Below, in pieces: positions 26,601-34,609 of a stretch of 64,000 nucleotides of DNA. A program made the position numbers and the translations under genes. Positions within the stretch are counted from its first letter, which is position 1. Each line of letters opens with the position of its first letter. The stretch covers positions 78,652 through 142,651 of the forward strand of contig JAHCKG010000010.1 of NCBI GenBank assembly GCA_026125895.1. Direction: 5' to 3'. Source of the stretch: Pseudolabrys sp. (GTDB taxonomy: Bacteria > Pseudomonadota > Alphaproteobacteria > Rhizobiales > Xanthobacteraceae). The notes under the pieces are model-generated. The model had not been told where the DNA came from and searched no databases. It saw only the letters and a program-made list of their open reading frames with translations.

Positions 26601-28654
26601 TCAGTGATCCAATGCGCCGTGCCTGAATTGAGATCATAGGCCTGCGAGTCGAACTGATCGGCAACATTGCCGCCAAGCGTGAGCACGGGCGCACCGTTCA
26701 CGGGCGACACTTCGACGGTCACAGAGACCACATTGCTCGCCGAATGCTGGGCCGAGCCGTCGTTGACCTGAAACGCGATGGTGCGCGGGGCGTCCGACGG
26801 GTCATCGCTGGTGTTCGCGTAGGTTACCGAGCGCAGCACCGCCTGGTAGTCGGCCAGGGTCGCAACGCCCGACAGCGTCAGAATGCCGGTTTGCGCATCG
26901 TAGCTGCCGGTGATGCCGCCATGCGAGGTGAAACTCAGCACGTCTTCGCCACTGGCGAAGTTGGCGGCGATCTTCACCGTGGCGCCGGTCAGCGTCGTGC
27001 TATCGACGTCAGACAAGCTGAGCGAGGCATTCACGACGGTGGCAGCGTCGTTCTCGGTATAGCTAATCGGCGTGCTTGGCACGCCGCCGATCACAGGTGC
27101 GTCGTTGACCGCCGCCACCGCGATCGGCACCGACGTCGTGACGGCAGGCGAATTGCCGTCGTCTGTCGTGATCGTCAGCGACGCAGCACCGTTGAAGTCG
27201 GCCGGCGGCGTGAACATCATGCCGTGGAGCGCGGCATTGATCGCCGCCTGCGTGCCGCTGAACGTCAAGGTCGCGCCGCTGGCGCCATTGCCGGAAGCAA
27301 ACGTCAGGCCGGCGATGCCGGCGAGACTGACAACGCCGTGCGTCACGCTCACCGTGACGGTGAGGACCTGCGTATCGGCATCGTGCACCGAGATTGCCTT
27401 GCTGCCGCTGAACGAGAGCGTTTGATCTTCGCTCAGCGCAGCCGCCAGCGGCGCGAATGTCACCGGCGGAAGGTTCGCGTGCAGCAGGTCGATCACGGTG
27501 CCCGGCATCACGGGACCGTCGGGGTTCTCCGGCGGCAGATGGATGGTCGCCTGGTCGAATGGCCTGTTCTCGTCAGGCGGCGGATCGCCGCCATTGGCGT
27601 TGGCGGGGTTCTTATTCAGATCGATCAGGATTTGGGTGTGCGGGCCATTTTGCGGCGACTGCGGGTTCGGGCCGTTCGGATTCTGCTGCTGGAAGAACTG
27701 CTGCAACAGCTGATCGCCGACCGCCTTGATGCTGACGATCTGCTGCAACGCCTGCAGTTCGAGCGCAAGCTGCGCCGGGGACTTCTGGATCTCCTCGGCA
27801 ACGACCTGCAACGGCCCGACGGGGCGCACGATGATCATCGGACCGTCCTGCACGACGTTGGCGATGATCTGGCCTTGCTCGTTGATGATGACGGCGCCCG
27901 TCGCGCTTTGCGAAACGTAGAAGTGCACCGTGCCGTCATTGGCGGTGGTGACGCCGCCCACCGTGCCGCGAATGCCCATGGTCGCGACCGGCGTACCGAT
28001 GCGCATGTTGCCGCTGTGCGCGACCTCGCCCGAGATGAAAGTCAGCGAGCCCTGCACCAGATTGAGCAATTGCGAGTTGCCAGCGCCGTTCGGCGAATAG
28101 ACGAATTCGCTGACGACGATCCGGGTGTTGGCGGTCAGGTTGAGCGTGCTGCCGTCGTTGAAAGTCACGGCCATCGTACCGGCCTGCGTCTGCAGCACGT
28201 CGGCACGCAGAACCGGGTCGCCGGGCTTCAAAGTCACCGCAACGCCATTGCGGATGATGCTGGCGTCGCCGCTTGCAGTGACGACGCGGCCGACGGCATC
28301 GGAAGCGGCCGGCGCCGGCGTGCCTGCCTGGGCATATTGGTTGGGCGCCAGCGCGCCGCTCATCGCCTCGACGAGGTCGCCGGTCAATTTGGCGCCATCA
28401 CGCGACATCAACGTCGCGCGCTCATCGGACGCGAAATAGTCGCGGACGAAGGCCGAGCCGCCGTCGTGGCCGCGCAGGATCAGGTCGTGGCCGGCGCGAA
28501 TGAAGTCGGCGTTAAACAACAGATGCGCGTCGGGAATGGTGGCTGTCGCGCCGCCGGCGCCGCTCTGAATATCGACGATGCTCGACGCGGTCCGCTCGCC
28601 GTGGCCGGCGAACGAGAAGGTCTCCACGTCAAGATCGCTGGCGTCTCGAAGCAT
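23696..28654 (-). CDS. Giant FecR/cadherin-like/RTX protein, type I secretion substrate
   Basis: A 1652-aa acidic repetitive protein without a Sec signal. A FecR-like domain lies at about 118-238 (GRVVTASGDASIIRNG, MGIRGTVGGV), then a Gln/Asn/Pro-rich linker (about 310-345). Cadherin/VCBS-like repeats follow (AVNDAPVI, SPVNGAPVL, TPVNDAPML, each with LTLSGVATLADYQ). A beta-sandwich, carbohydrate-binding-like insert lies at about 670-845. Calcium-binding RTX nonapeptide blocks are near residues 1250, 1420 and 1560 (GGAGNDTISGGAGNDTL). It ends with a hydrophobic, cysteine-free tail typical of a C-terminal type I signal. No catalytic domain is visible, so an adhesin or matrix role is inferred. 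Export by the adjacent ABC/HlyD pair is strongly suggested. Confidence 0.9.
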   Translation of the reverse strand: MLRDASDLDVETFSFAGHGERTASSIVDIQSGAGGATATIPDAHLLFNADFIRAGHDLILRGHDGGSAFVRDYFASDERATLMSRDGAKLTGDLVEAMSGALAPNQYAQAGTPAPAASDAVGRVVTASGDASIIRNGVAVTLKPGDPVLRADVLQTQAGTMAVTFNDGSTLNLTANTRIVVSEFVYSPNGAGNSQLLNLVQGSLTFISGEVAHSGNMRIGTPVATMGIRGTVGGVTTANDGTVHFYVSQSATGAVIINEQGQIIANVVQDGPMIIVRPVGPLQVVAEEIQKSPAQLALELQALQQIVSIKAVGDQLLQQFFQQQNPNGPNPQSPQNGPHTQILIDLNKNPANANGGDPPPDENRPFDQATIHLPPENPDGPVMPGTVIDLLHANLPPVTFAPLAAALSEDQTLSFSGSKAISVHDADTQVLTVTVSVTHGVVSLAGIAGLTFASGNGASGATLTFSGTQAAINAALHGMMFTPPADFNGAASLTITTDDGNSPAVTTSVPIAVAAVNDAPVIGGVPSTPISYTENDAATVVNASLSLSDVDSTTLTGATVKIAANFASGEDVLSFTSHGGITGSYDAQTGILTLSGVATLADYQAVLRSVTYANTSDDPSDAPRTIAFQVNDGSAQHSASNVVSVTVEVSPVNGAPVLTLGGNVADQFDSQAYDLNSGTAHWITDWIENENGDYAPSPTTGEIKIAADPYVSDTGFRLFLSDDDNESGAADTIQRTADLSGASSATLTFDYRRQISTGDSDDVVKVWVSTDGVNFTQIGQIGASGYGAFVDGSYQHFSVDISSYISPTTTIRFSVDDGVDDGDWFYIDNVKIGYLGTSGSSGSAAYVEGNSPVSIVPDGALIDDVDDTMLQSATITLTNAQAGDLLSVCGQLPAGIVASSYDAQTGVLTLSGEAALADYQMALAQVHFSNTGDNPGGADRTIAVVVSDGSANSNAATVTVHVTPVNDAPMLDAHSAALSYGEGQSAAAIASAITVADVDSGQLIGAKVQITGNFAPSEDVLGFVNQNGITGNYNSATGLLTLTGLATLAQYQAALASVTYSNADALSTATRTISFTVDDGQTANHASDPVTVDVTVAAVDDMLSLSASAWAASSSIDLGGGVNVLNVTADGTDISASGTPTVAHVDTGNLTGTGGTDTITLTGLQLDNILIGSGKIDLGAGSGDTINLKSTSADLNTLGATNASIVGVEAISAAGAGASASIDLHGQSEAFTITGSANADTLIGGSGIDTINGGNGADIIIGGAGADNVTGGLGADTFVVSAVSDLAAGETINGSAESGTIDTLRLDASGTYNLTTFSTITNIDKILFNQDAAGFIVSVNPSVVATADANGDGNPGGYGDILFDSAVAMTHGVTINTSGMNSNFIHVIGTNLGGDDILNGNGGADIIDGGAGNDVIFAGLGADVLTGGYGADIFKYSNAGQLSGDTIDGTLESGTLDTLRFDAAGTFNLATATISHIDQVTFNANSAGFNLTVTNAQVSTADANGDGTTDDMAVNASVTMSNGVTINASGLTGANHIIVDGTNLGGNDTITGGAGNDTISGGAGNDTLTGGTGADTFVFHAGFGNDTVMDFVHGTDILQFDSDMFATAQAVIDAVTTVSGEAVITLGADTVTLHGVSAATLTTADIHINQIV

Positions 28655-28898
28655 GCCTCAGCGCATCCTCGGGTCGCGGTACGGAGTATCGCCTGGCCTT
28701 CCCCGCAAAGGCCAAGGTTAATAAAGGCTTATAGTATAGTTGGATGACTTTTACCGTCTGGCTGACGGAAAAAACAGTGTTTAATATGAATCAGGCCTAG
28801 AATTGGCCTAGCTCTGTCAATTGCCTAATGGTTTGGCAGGCTGGGGTCTTATCGGGTTGGTGCGTGCCAGCCCGGGCCAACAGGCGAGCCTAGTCTTC

Positions 28899-30038
28899 AT
28901 GTCTCAGGATAAGCCCTTGGCTTTCTTCCCGCCCCTGGGCCATCTCCGGGGAGATCCACTGAATTCCGCTAAATATGCCGTGCTGGCCATCGGGCTCGCC
29001 GCCATGGCGGCGCTGACCGTGCCCGGCGCCCGGGCTGCCTGGCTGGAGGCGGCGCTGTGGGCCTGCCTCGCTTTTTTCGCCGTCGAAATCATCCTCCGGA
29101 CCTGGCAGAGCCGGCTTTCCGGGCAACAGCCGGCTTATCCCGGCTCGGCGGCCTTCTGGTTCGACCTGATCGGCGTCATCCCGGTACCACTCGCCCTTGC
29201 CGCCGGCGTGCCGCCGGAGAAGGCCTGGCTGCTGGCCTCGTTGTGGATTCTCAAGCTCGCCGCCGCCGTGCCCGGGCTGTCGCTGCTCGGCCGCATCATC
29301 CGTCTGGAAGCCCGGCCGCTGGCCAGCGTCTTCGTCATCTTCCTCATCGTCCTGCTGCTCGCCGGCGTCGCCCTGCACCTGGCCGAGGGCCCGAGCCAGC
29401 CGGACAAGTTCGGCACCCTGCCGCTGGCGCTGTGGTGGGCGGTCACCACCCTGAGCACGACCGGCTACGGCGACGCCGTACCGGAAACCTTCCTCGGCCG
29501 CTCGATCGCCGGCTTCGTCATGATCTGCGGCCTTGGCGTCTTCGGCTTGTGGACCGGCATTCTCGCCACGGGCTTTGCCAACGAACACCGCCGGCGTGAA
29601 TTCATCCGCAACTGGGATTTGGTGACCCGCGTGCCGTTCCTGCGCTCGCTCGATGCCGCCGGCGTCATCGAACTGACGCGCATGCTGCGCCGGCAGGACC
29701 TCGCCGAACGCAGCGTCGTCGTGCGCCGCGGCCGCGCCGGCGATTGCATGTTCTTCATTGCTTCCGGTGAAGTTGAAGTCCAGCTCGAGCCCGAGCCGAT
29801 CCGGCTCGGCGCCGGCTCGTTCTTCGGCGAGTTCGCACTGCTGGACGGCAGCCCGCGCACCGCGACCGTGGTAACGACACGGCCGACCACATTGCTCATC
29901 CTCGACGTCACCGACTTCCGCGCCTTTACCGCGCAGCATCCGGACCTCGCCCGGGAGCTGGAAGCGGAAGCGGCACGGCGACGGCATCCTGTCAAGGATG
30001 CGGGTCACACCATCAACGGCACAAACGCCGCACAATAG
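28899..30038 (+). CDS. Cyclic-nucleotide-gated potassium channel (MloK1-like)
   Basis: A 379-aa six-TM ion channel with a C-terminal cyclic-nucleotide-binding domain. Hydrophobic helices span about residues 20-215. The pore loop has the potassium selectivity filter TTGYGD near residue 190, inside LWWAVTTLSTTGYGDAVPETF. The CNB domain (about 245-360) contains the phosphate-binding cassette FFGEFALLDGSPRTATV with the key Arg. The length and layout match MloK1 of Mesorhizobium, a cAMP-gated channel. The ATG at 28899 was preferred to a TTG 26 codons earlier. It is divergent from the RTX gene, and two further genes after it belong to the same apparent signalling group. Confidence 0.92.
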   Translation: MSQDKPLAFFPPLGHLRGDPLNSAKYAVLAIGLAAMAALTVPGARAAWLEAALWACLAFFAVEIILRTWQSRLSGQQPAYPGSAAFWFDLIGVIPVPLALAAGVPPEKAWLLASLWILKLAAAVPGLSLLGRIIRLEARPLASVFVIFLIVLLLAGVALHLAEGPSQPDKFGTLPLALWWAVTTLSTTGYGDAVPETFLGRSIAGFVMICGLGVFGLWTGILATGFANEHRRREFIRNWDLVTRVPFLRSLDAAGVIELTRMLRRQDLAERSVVVRRGRAGDCMFFIASGEVEVQLEPEPIRLGAGSFFGEFALLDGSPRTATVVTTRPTTLLILDVTDFRAFTAQHPDLARELEAEAARRRHPVKDAGHTINGTNAAQ

Positions 30039-30137
30039 ACTGTGAACAGATCCGCCTCGCGCCGCGCCGGCATTCCACCTAGGGTGCGGCGCGAATTAGG
30101 ATGCGGTTCCGGCAGAAGCAGAAGGGCGGCGATATTC

Positions 30138-30956
30138 ATGCGGGTGCGGTTCTGGGGAGTGCGGGGCAGCATCGCCTGTCCCGGTGCCGACACCATCCGC
30201 TACGGCGGCAACACGCCGTGCATCGAGGTTCACTGCGGCGACCATCTGCTGATCTTCGACGCCGGCACCGGCTTGCGGCCGCTCGGCAACACGCTGATGA
30301 AGAACGCCGGCCGCCGCGAGGTCGAGATCTTCCTCACCCATTGCCATCTCGATCACGTCACCGGCCTTCCCTTCTTCGCGCCGTTTTTCGTCGAGGGCTA
30401 CAAGATCGGCGTCTGGGCCGGCAACTTGCTGCCGGCGGCGAGCGTCGAGCAGGTGATGCGCAAGATCATGAGCTCGCCGCTGTTTCCGGTCGAGGTCGAG
30501 ATTTTCCGCGCCGACATCAAGTTCCATGACTTCGTGTCGGGCGACGTGCTCAATCCTTATCCCGGCGTGACCTTGCGCACCGCGCCGCTCGATCACCCGG
30601 ACGGCGCCAGCGGCTACCGGCTCGAATATAACGGCAAGGTTTTCGCGCTGATCAGCGACACGTCGGGCTTTCCCGGCAAGCACGACCGCGAGCTCGTTTC
30701 GCTGGCGCGCAACGCCGATCTGATCATTTATGACGCCACCTTCACCGAGGAAGAGATCAAGACCCGCGAGACTTGGGGCCACTCCACTTGGGCCCGCGGC
30801 GTCAAGCTCGCCAACGAAGCCAATGTGAAACAGCTCTGCCTGTTCCATCACGACCCGTCGCATGACGACGACTTCATGGACTCGCTCGCCGCCGATGCCG
30901 CCGATGCGCGGCCCGGCACCATCACCGCGCGCGAAGGTCAGATCATCGACCTGTGA
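30138..30956 (+). CDS. MBL-fold metallo-hydrolase
   Basis: A 272-aa soluble metallo-beta-lactamase-fold enzyme. The metal site is intact: THCHLDHVTG (HxHxDH) near residue 72, a later ligand region DHPDGASGYRL, then SDTSGFPGKHD, with the last histidines in LCLFHHDPSHDD. The N-terminus MRVRFWGVRGSI and GGNTPCIEV is typical of the PhnP/phosphodiesterase-like branch. Many members hydrolyse phosphodiesters, including cyclic nucleotides. The neighbours (cNMP-gated channel before it, a cNMP-binding protein after it) make a cyclic-nucleotide phosphodiesterase plausible, but the sequence alone does not prove it. Confidence 0.85.
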   Translation: MRVRFWGVRGSIACPGADTIRYGGNTPCIEVHCGDHLLIFDAGTGLRPLGNTLMKNAGRREVEIFLTHCHLDHVTGLPFFAPFFVEGYKIGVWAGNLLPAASVEQVMRKIMSSPLFPVEVEIFRADIKFHDFVSGDVLNPYPGVTLRTAPLDHPDGASGYRLEYNGKVFALISDTSGFPGKHDRELVSLARNADLIIYDATFTEEEIKTRETWGHSTWARGVKLANEANVKQLCLFHHDPSHDDDFMDSLAADAADARPGTITAREGQIIDL

Positions 30957-31089
30957 GTCGCCGGCCTCCGCGCAGGCGCCGCGCGGCAAAGCATCTGGCC
31001 TCCGCAAAGGCACGGCGATACTATCACATCAGAACGCCGGAGCTGGGCCGGCCATGACATCTGATTGACGGGGTTGAGGGGCATTCTCG

Positions 31090-31761
31090 ATGCACGACGC
31101 GCACGACACTCTTTTCGGTGTGGACATGCACACCATCGTTCTCGCTATCGGATTTATCGGCGGTGTCCTGTACATCGCCAGCCATTACATGAAGACCATG
31201 GTGCCGCTGCGCGTCTGCGAAATCATCAGCAACGCGCTGTTCGTCGGCTACGGATTCCTCTACCCGTCCTACCCGACGCTGTTCCTGTACGGCATCCTCA
31301 TTCCGCTCAACGCCTATCGCCTCTATGAAATGATCGAGCTGATCCACAAGGTGCGCCACGCCGCGCAGGGCGATCTGTCGATGGGCTGGCTCAAGCCGTA
31401 CATGAGCAAGCGGCACTACAAAAAGGGCGACCTGCTGTTCAAGAAGGGCGATCACGCCGCCGAAATGTTCTACATCGTCCACGGCAAGTGCCGCGTCGTC
31501 GAGATCAATGTCGAACTGCCGGAGGGCCGGCTGGTCGGCGAACTCGGCTTCCTGACGCCCGAGCATGCCCGCACCGGAACGGTCGAATGCGTCGAGGACA
31601 CCGAGATGATGGTGATCACCTACGACAAGCTCAGCGAACTGTATTTCCAGAACCCGACCTTCGGCTTCTATTTCCTGCGGCTCACCAGCGAACGCCTGCT
31701 GCAAAACATGCGGCGCCTGGAGCAGGAACTGGAAAGCCGGCCGAAGGCGGCGACGGCGTGA
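31090..31761 (+). CDS. Membrane-anchored cyclic-nucleotide-binding protein (Popeye-like layout)
   Basis: A 223-aa protein with two or three TM helices (about 13-30, 36-58, 62-76) followed by a cytoplasmic CNB domain (about 105-205). It has no helix-turn-helix, so it is not a CRP/FNR regulator although such domains are often annotated that way. The CNB cassette is degenerate (LVGELGFLTPEHARTGTV keeps GE and R). The end is a Glu/Arg-rich helix that may be a coiled coil. TM helices followed by a CNB domain is the layout of Popeye (POPDC) cAMP-binding proteins. It is co-directional with the channel and the MBL gene. Confidence 0.8.
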   Translation: MHDAHDTLFGVDMHTIVLAIGFIGGVLYIASHYMKTMVPLRVCEIISNALFVGYGFLYPSYPTLFLYGILIPLNAYRLYEMIELIHKVRHAAQGDLSMGWLKPYMSKRHYKKGDLLFKKGDHAAEMFYIVHGKCRVVEINVELPEGRLVGELGFLTPEHARTGTVECVEDTEMMVITYDKLSELYFQNPTFGFYFLRLTSERLLQNMRRLEQELESRPKAATA

Positions 31762-32025
31762 CCGCGCGCGGGTGGGCGCCGTCCACTCGCCGGGCGTTTC
31801 CGTTTTCTTAATGCTGAATCATTCGTTTCAAGAAGATCGCGCGACACCGCGGCGATGATTCAAATTTTACATAATGTCCCGCAGGCGCATTGACCTTGCC
31901 GGGTAAAGTTCCCTCGCGACGCCGGGACGTTTAACGGGCCCGCAGAGACTCCTCTCTTATCGATAGCCCCGTGAGCACGAGGCCGGCAACCAAGTCCGGC
32001 CCGCCGCTCCGACGGGGACGTGTCG

Positions 32026-32802
32026 ATGAGCATGCGATTGCCGTGGCCGGCGTGGTTACTCCTCGCCGCCGTTTTCAGCGTCATTATGGCTGCCGCCTGG
32101 CATTCCAGCGCGCGCGCGGCGCCGGTCCGCGTCGCCCTGGCCCCGGTCGACGCCGCGCTCGAAGTCATCCCCGCGCCAGCGCCGGCGCCGTTCGGCCTGA
32201 CGCAGCCGGCTCTCGCCGCCGCCCCGGCTCAGGTCATGACAACGAAATGGCAGGCGATGCAAGCCGTCATCGCCATCGAGAGTCGCGCCATCGCGGCGTG
32301 CCGTGAAACGCCGGCGTTGTGCTCGCCGGCGGCGGCACGCTTTACCGCCATCCTCGATGCCGCTCGCGCCGAGACCGGCCGCGCCCGCATCGGCGCTATC
32401 AACCGCGCCATCAATCTCGCCATCCGCCCGCAGCGCGACAGCGCGCAGTTCGGCGCGACCGACATCTGGCAGTCGCCTTTGATGACCTTCGCCAACGGCG
32501 CCGGCGATTGCGAGGACTATGCCATCGCCAAATACGCCGCGCTGCGCGAGGCCGGCGTGAGCGCCGACGATCTCAAGCTCGTCATCGTTCATGATGCGCG
32601 CCTGGGTGAAGATCATGCCGTCACCGCCGCGCGTAGCGATGGCGAATGGCTCATCCTCGACAATCGCAAGATGCTTCTTCTCGCCGACAGCCAGATGCCT
32701 GACCTGAAGCCGCTGATCGCGCTCGGCGAAGAGGCGCCGCACCCCCAACTCATCCGCGACGCAGGCCTTGCCACGCAGTTCATGGCAACCGCGATTGGCT
32801 GA
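32026..32802 (+). CDS. Transglutaminase-like cysteine peptidase (BTLCP/LapG-type fold)
   Basis: An exported protein of 258 aa belonging to the bacterial transglutaminase-like cysteine proteinases (DUF920). A signal-type hydrophobic segment (residues 5-24, ending ARAA) is followed by a proline/alanine-rich linker and the catalytic fold. The triad is visible: Cys in NGAGDCEDYAIAKY, His in GEDHAVTAA, Asp in WLILDNR. LapG, a periplasmic member, releases large type I-secreted adhesins from the cell surface. A giant RTX protein is encoded a few kilobases away, so a similar role is possible. Among GTG 32020 and two ATGs, ATG 32026 has GGGG at the best distance. Confidence 0.85.
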   Translation: MSMRLPWPAWLLLAAVFSVIMAAAWHSSARAAPVRVALAPVDAALEVIPAPAPAPFGLTQPALAAAPAQVMTTKWQAMQAVIAIESRAIAACRETPALCSPAAARFTAILDAARAETGRARIGAINRAINLAIRPQRDSAQFGATDIWQSPLMTFANGAGDCEDYAIAKYAALREAGVSADDLKLVIVHDARLGEDHAVTAARSDGEWLILDNRKMLLLADSQMPDLKPLIALGEEAPHPQLIRDAGLATQFMATAIG

Positions 32803-32811
32803 TCGCGGCGC

Positions 32812-33084
32812 TCAGCGGCGCCACGGCTCCATGAAGGGCGGATATTGCGGAAAGGCGAGCGCCGAGGCACGGCGGAAGCCGTGCGCGCCCTTGGCGTAAT
32901 CGCAATCCTTGCAAACCCGCCAGCGGCGCGTGATCACGCCCGGCTGGGAATCGTAGACCGTGATCATGTCGGAGCCGCAATAGGCCTCGCCGCCGCCGGA
33001 CCAGGAACCGCCAAGGTCGGCCGCCTGCGCCGCGCTGGCGGCGCTCAGGATCACGGCAGCAATGAGGAACCTTCGACCGGACAT
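32812..33084 (-). CDS. Small exported hypothetical protein
   Basis: A 90-aa protein with a clear signal peptide (RRFLIAAVILSAASAAQAA) and a short mature domain. The mature part has four cysteines (one in YCGSD, three around VCKDC and nearby) and aromatic residues (WSGGGEAY, YPPFMEPW). ATG 33084 was chosen because it puts the basic residues directly before the hydrophobic core. Small exported Cys-containing proteins of this type are common in Bradyrhizobiaceae. Function unknown. It converges with the cysteine peptidase gene. Confidence 0.65.
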   Translation of the reverse strand: MSGRRFLIAAVILSAASAAQAADLGGSWSGGGEAYCGSDMITVYDSQPGVITRRWRVCKDCDYAKGAHGFRRASALAFPQYPPFMEPWRR

Positions 33085-33184
33085 CCGTCCAGCGTAACGG
33101 CCCAGGGCAAACAACCGGTTAAGCCGCCGAGGCGGCGCCAGTCCGAAGCTTCGTCGGACCGCGCCGCCCCTTCAGGGTCAGCCC

Positions 33185-34579
33185 TCACAGCGTCGCCGCG
33201 ATCTCCTCGACCGCGCCCTTGGCGGCCGCGACGATGATGTCGGCTTCCTCGCGCGTCAGGCAGAGCGGCGGCGCGAAGCCCATGATGTCGCCCTGCGGCA
33301 TGGCGCGGGCGATGACGCCACGTTGCAGCAGCGCCGCGACGATGCGCGGGCCGACCTTGTCCTTCGCATCGAAGAACACCCGGTCGTTCCGGTCACGCAC
33401 GAATTCGACGGCGGCGAGCAGGCCCTCGCCGCGCACGTCGCCGACGATCGGATTCTTGTCGAAAGCGTCGGCCAGCGCCTTGCGGAAGTAGCCGCCGACC
33501 TCGCCCGCGTTTTTAACGAGGTCGAGTTCGTCGATCAGCCCCAGATTGGCGACGCCGGCGGCGGCGCAAAGCGGATGCGACGAATAGGTCCAGCCGTGGC
33601 CGATGGCGCCGAATTCGTCGGAGCCCTTCTCCAGGATGCGCCACACCTTTTCCGAGACGATGACGCCGGACAGCGGCGCATAGGCCGAGGTGAGACCCTT
33701 GGCGATGGTGATGAGGTCAGGCTCGATGCCGTAGTGATCGGAGCCGAACATGGAGCCGAGGCGGCCGAAGCCGGTGATCACTTCGTCGGCGATCAGCAGG
33801 ATGTCGTACTTCCGCAGCACCGCCTGGATCTTCGGCCAGTAGCCGGCCGGCGGCGGCACGATGCCGCCGGTGCCGAGCACCGGCTCGCCGATGAAGGCGG
33901 CGATGGTGTCCGGCCCTTCGGCGAGAACCATCTCCTCGAGCTTGTCGGCGCAGAACTGCGAGAACTGCTCCTCAGTCTGCGAGCGGTCGGCGCGGCGGAA
34001 GTAATACGGCGCTTCGGTGTGCAGCACCGGCGCCTTCGGCAGATCGAACAGGTCGTGGAAGGCAGCGAGGCCGGTCAGGCTGCCGGTCATGACCCCGGAC
34101 CCGTGGTAGCCGCGCCAGCGCGAGATGATCTTCTTCTTCTGCGGGCGCCCCAGCACGTTGTTGACGTACCAGACCAGCTTGATGTTGGTTTCATTGGCGT
34201 CGGAGCCGGACAGGCCGAAGAAGACGCGGCTCATTCCCTTAGGCGCGCGGTCGATGATCATCTTGGCGAGGCGGATCGACGGCTCGCTGCCATGGCCGAC
34301 ATAGGCGTGATAGTACGGCAGTTGCGCCGCCTGCGCCGCGATGGCGTCCGTGATCTCGCGGCGGCCATAGCCGACATTGACGCAATACAGGCCAGCGAAG
34401 GCATCGAGGCTGCGCTTGCCGTCGCGATCGACGATGTGAACGCCCTCACCGCCGGCGATGATGCGGTTCGGCGTCTCGCCGCGCGCGTGCTGGGCCATAT
34501 GCGTGGACGGGTGGAAGAAGTGGTCGCGGTCCCACGCCGTCAGTTCATTGCCGGAGGCCTGCGGGGTCTTGTTCAGCAT
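33185..34579 (-). CDS. doeD: Class III aminotransferase of the ectoine locus (DoeD-like)
   Basis: A PLP-dependent omega-amino acid aminotransferase, 464 aa. Motifs: FFGLSGSDANETNIKLVWY (PLP phosphate binding), WRGYHGSG, LIADEVITGFGR (Asp that contacts the pyridine nitrogen) and DLITIAKGLTSAY (Schiff-base lysine). In ectoine catabolism DoeD (often called Atf) transaminates L-2,4-diaminobutyrate to aspartate semialdehyde. The next gene upstream encodes the matching dehydrogenase, and the whole ehu-eut locus precedes it, which supports this role. The ATG at 34579 has AGGA nine bases upstream; a TTG six codons earlier is less likely. Confidence 0.88.
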   Translation of the reverse strand: MLNKTPQASGNELTAWDRDHFFHPSTHMAQHARGETPNRIIAGGEGVHIVDRDGKRSLDAFAGLYCVNVGYGRREITDAIAAQAAQLPYYHAYVGHGSEPSIRLAKMIIDRAPKGMSRVFFGLSGSDANETNIKLVWYVNNVLGRPQKKKIISRWRGYHGSGVMTGSLTGLAAFHDLFDLPKAPVLHTEAPYYFRRADRSQTEEQFSQFCADKLEEMVLAEGPDTIAAFIGEPVLGTGGIVPPPAGYWPKIQAVLRKYDILLIADEVITGFGRLGSMFGSDHYGIEPDLITIAKGLTSAYAPLSGVIVSEKVWRILEKGSDEFGAIGHGWTYSSHPLCAAAGVANLGLIDELDLVKNAGEVGGYFRKALADAFDKNPIVGDVRGEGLLAAVEFVRDRNDRVFFDAKDKVGPRIVAALLQRGVIARAMPQGDIMGFAPPLCLTREEADIIVAAAKGAVEEIAATL

Positions 34580-34609
34580 CGGAGCGGATCCTTTCAACGC
34601 TAGCGAAAA

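Noticed and set aside
26744-28747. Long open frame of 667 codons antisense to the RTX gene
   Set aside because: It is very rich in Arg/His/Asp with no domain, and lies entirely opposite a domain-bearing protein; a GC-rich antisense shadow.
28754-28768. Small hairpin CCGTC/GACGG before the channel gene as a terminator
   Set aside because: It is not followed by a T run on either strand, so not a convincing terminator.
31762-32025. Riboswitch or small RNA in the gap after the CNB gene
   Set aside because: Only a short GGCCGG/CCGGCC pair was seen, with no recognised conserved element.
33323-34603. 426-codon frame antisense to doeD
   Set aside because: Composition typical of an antisense shadow in high-GC DNA.
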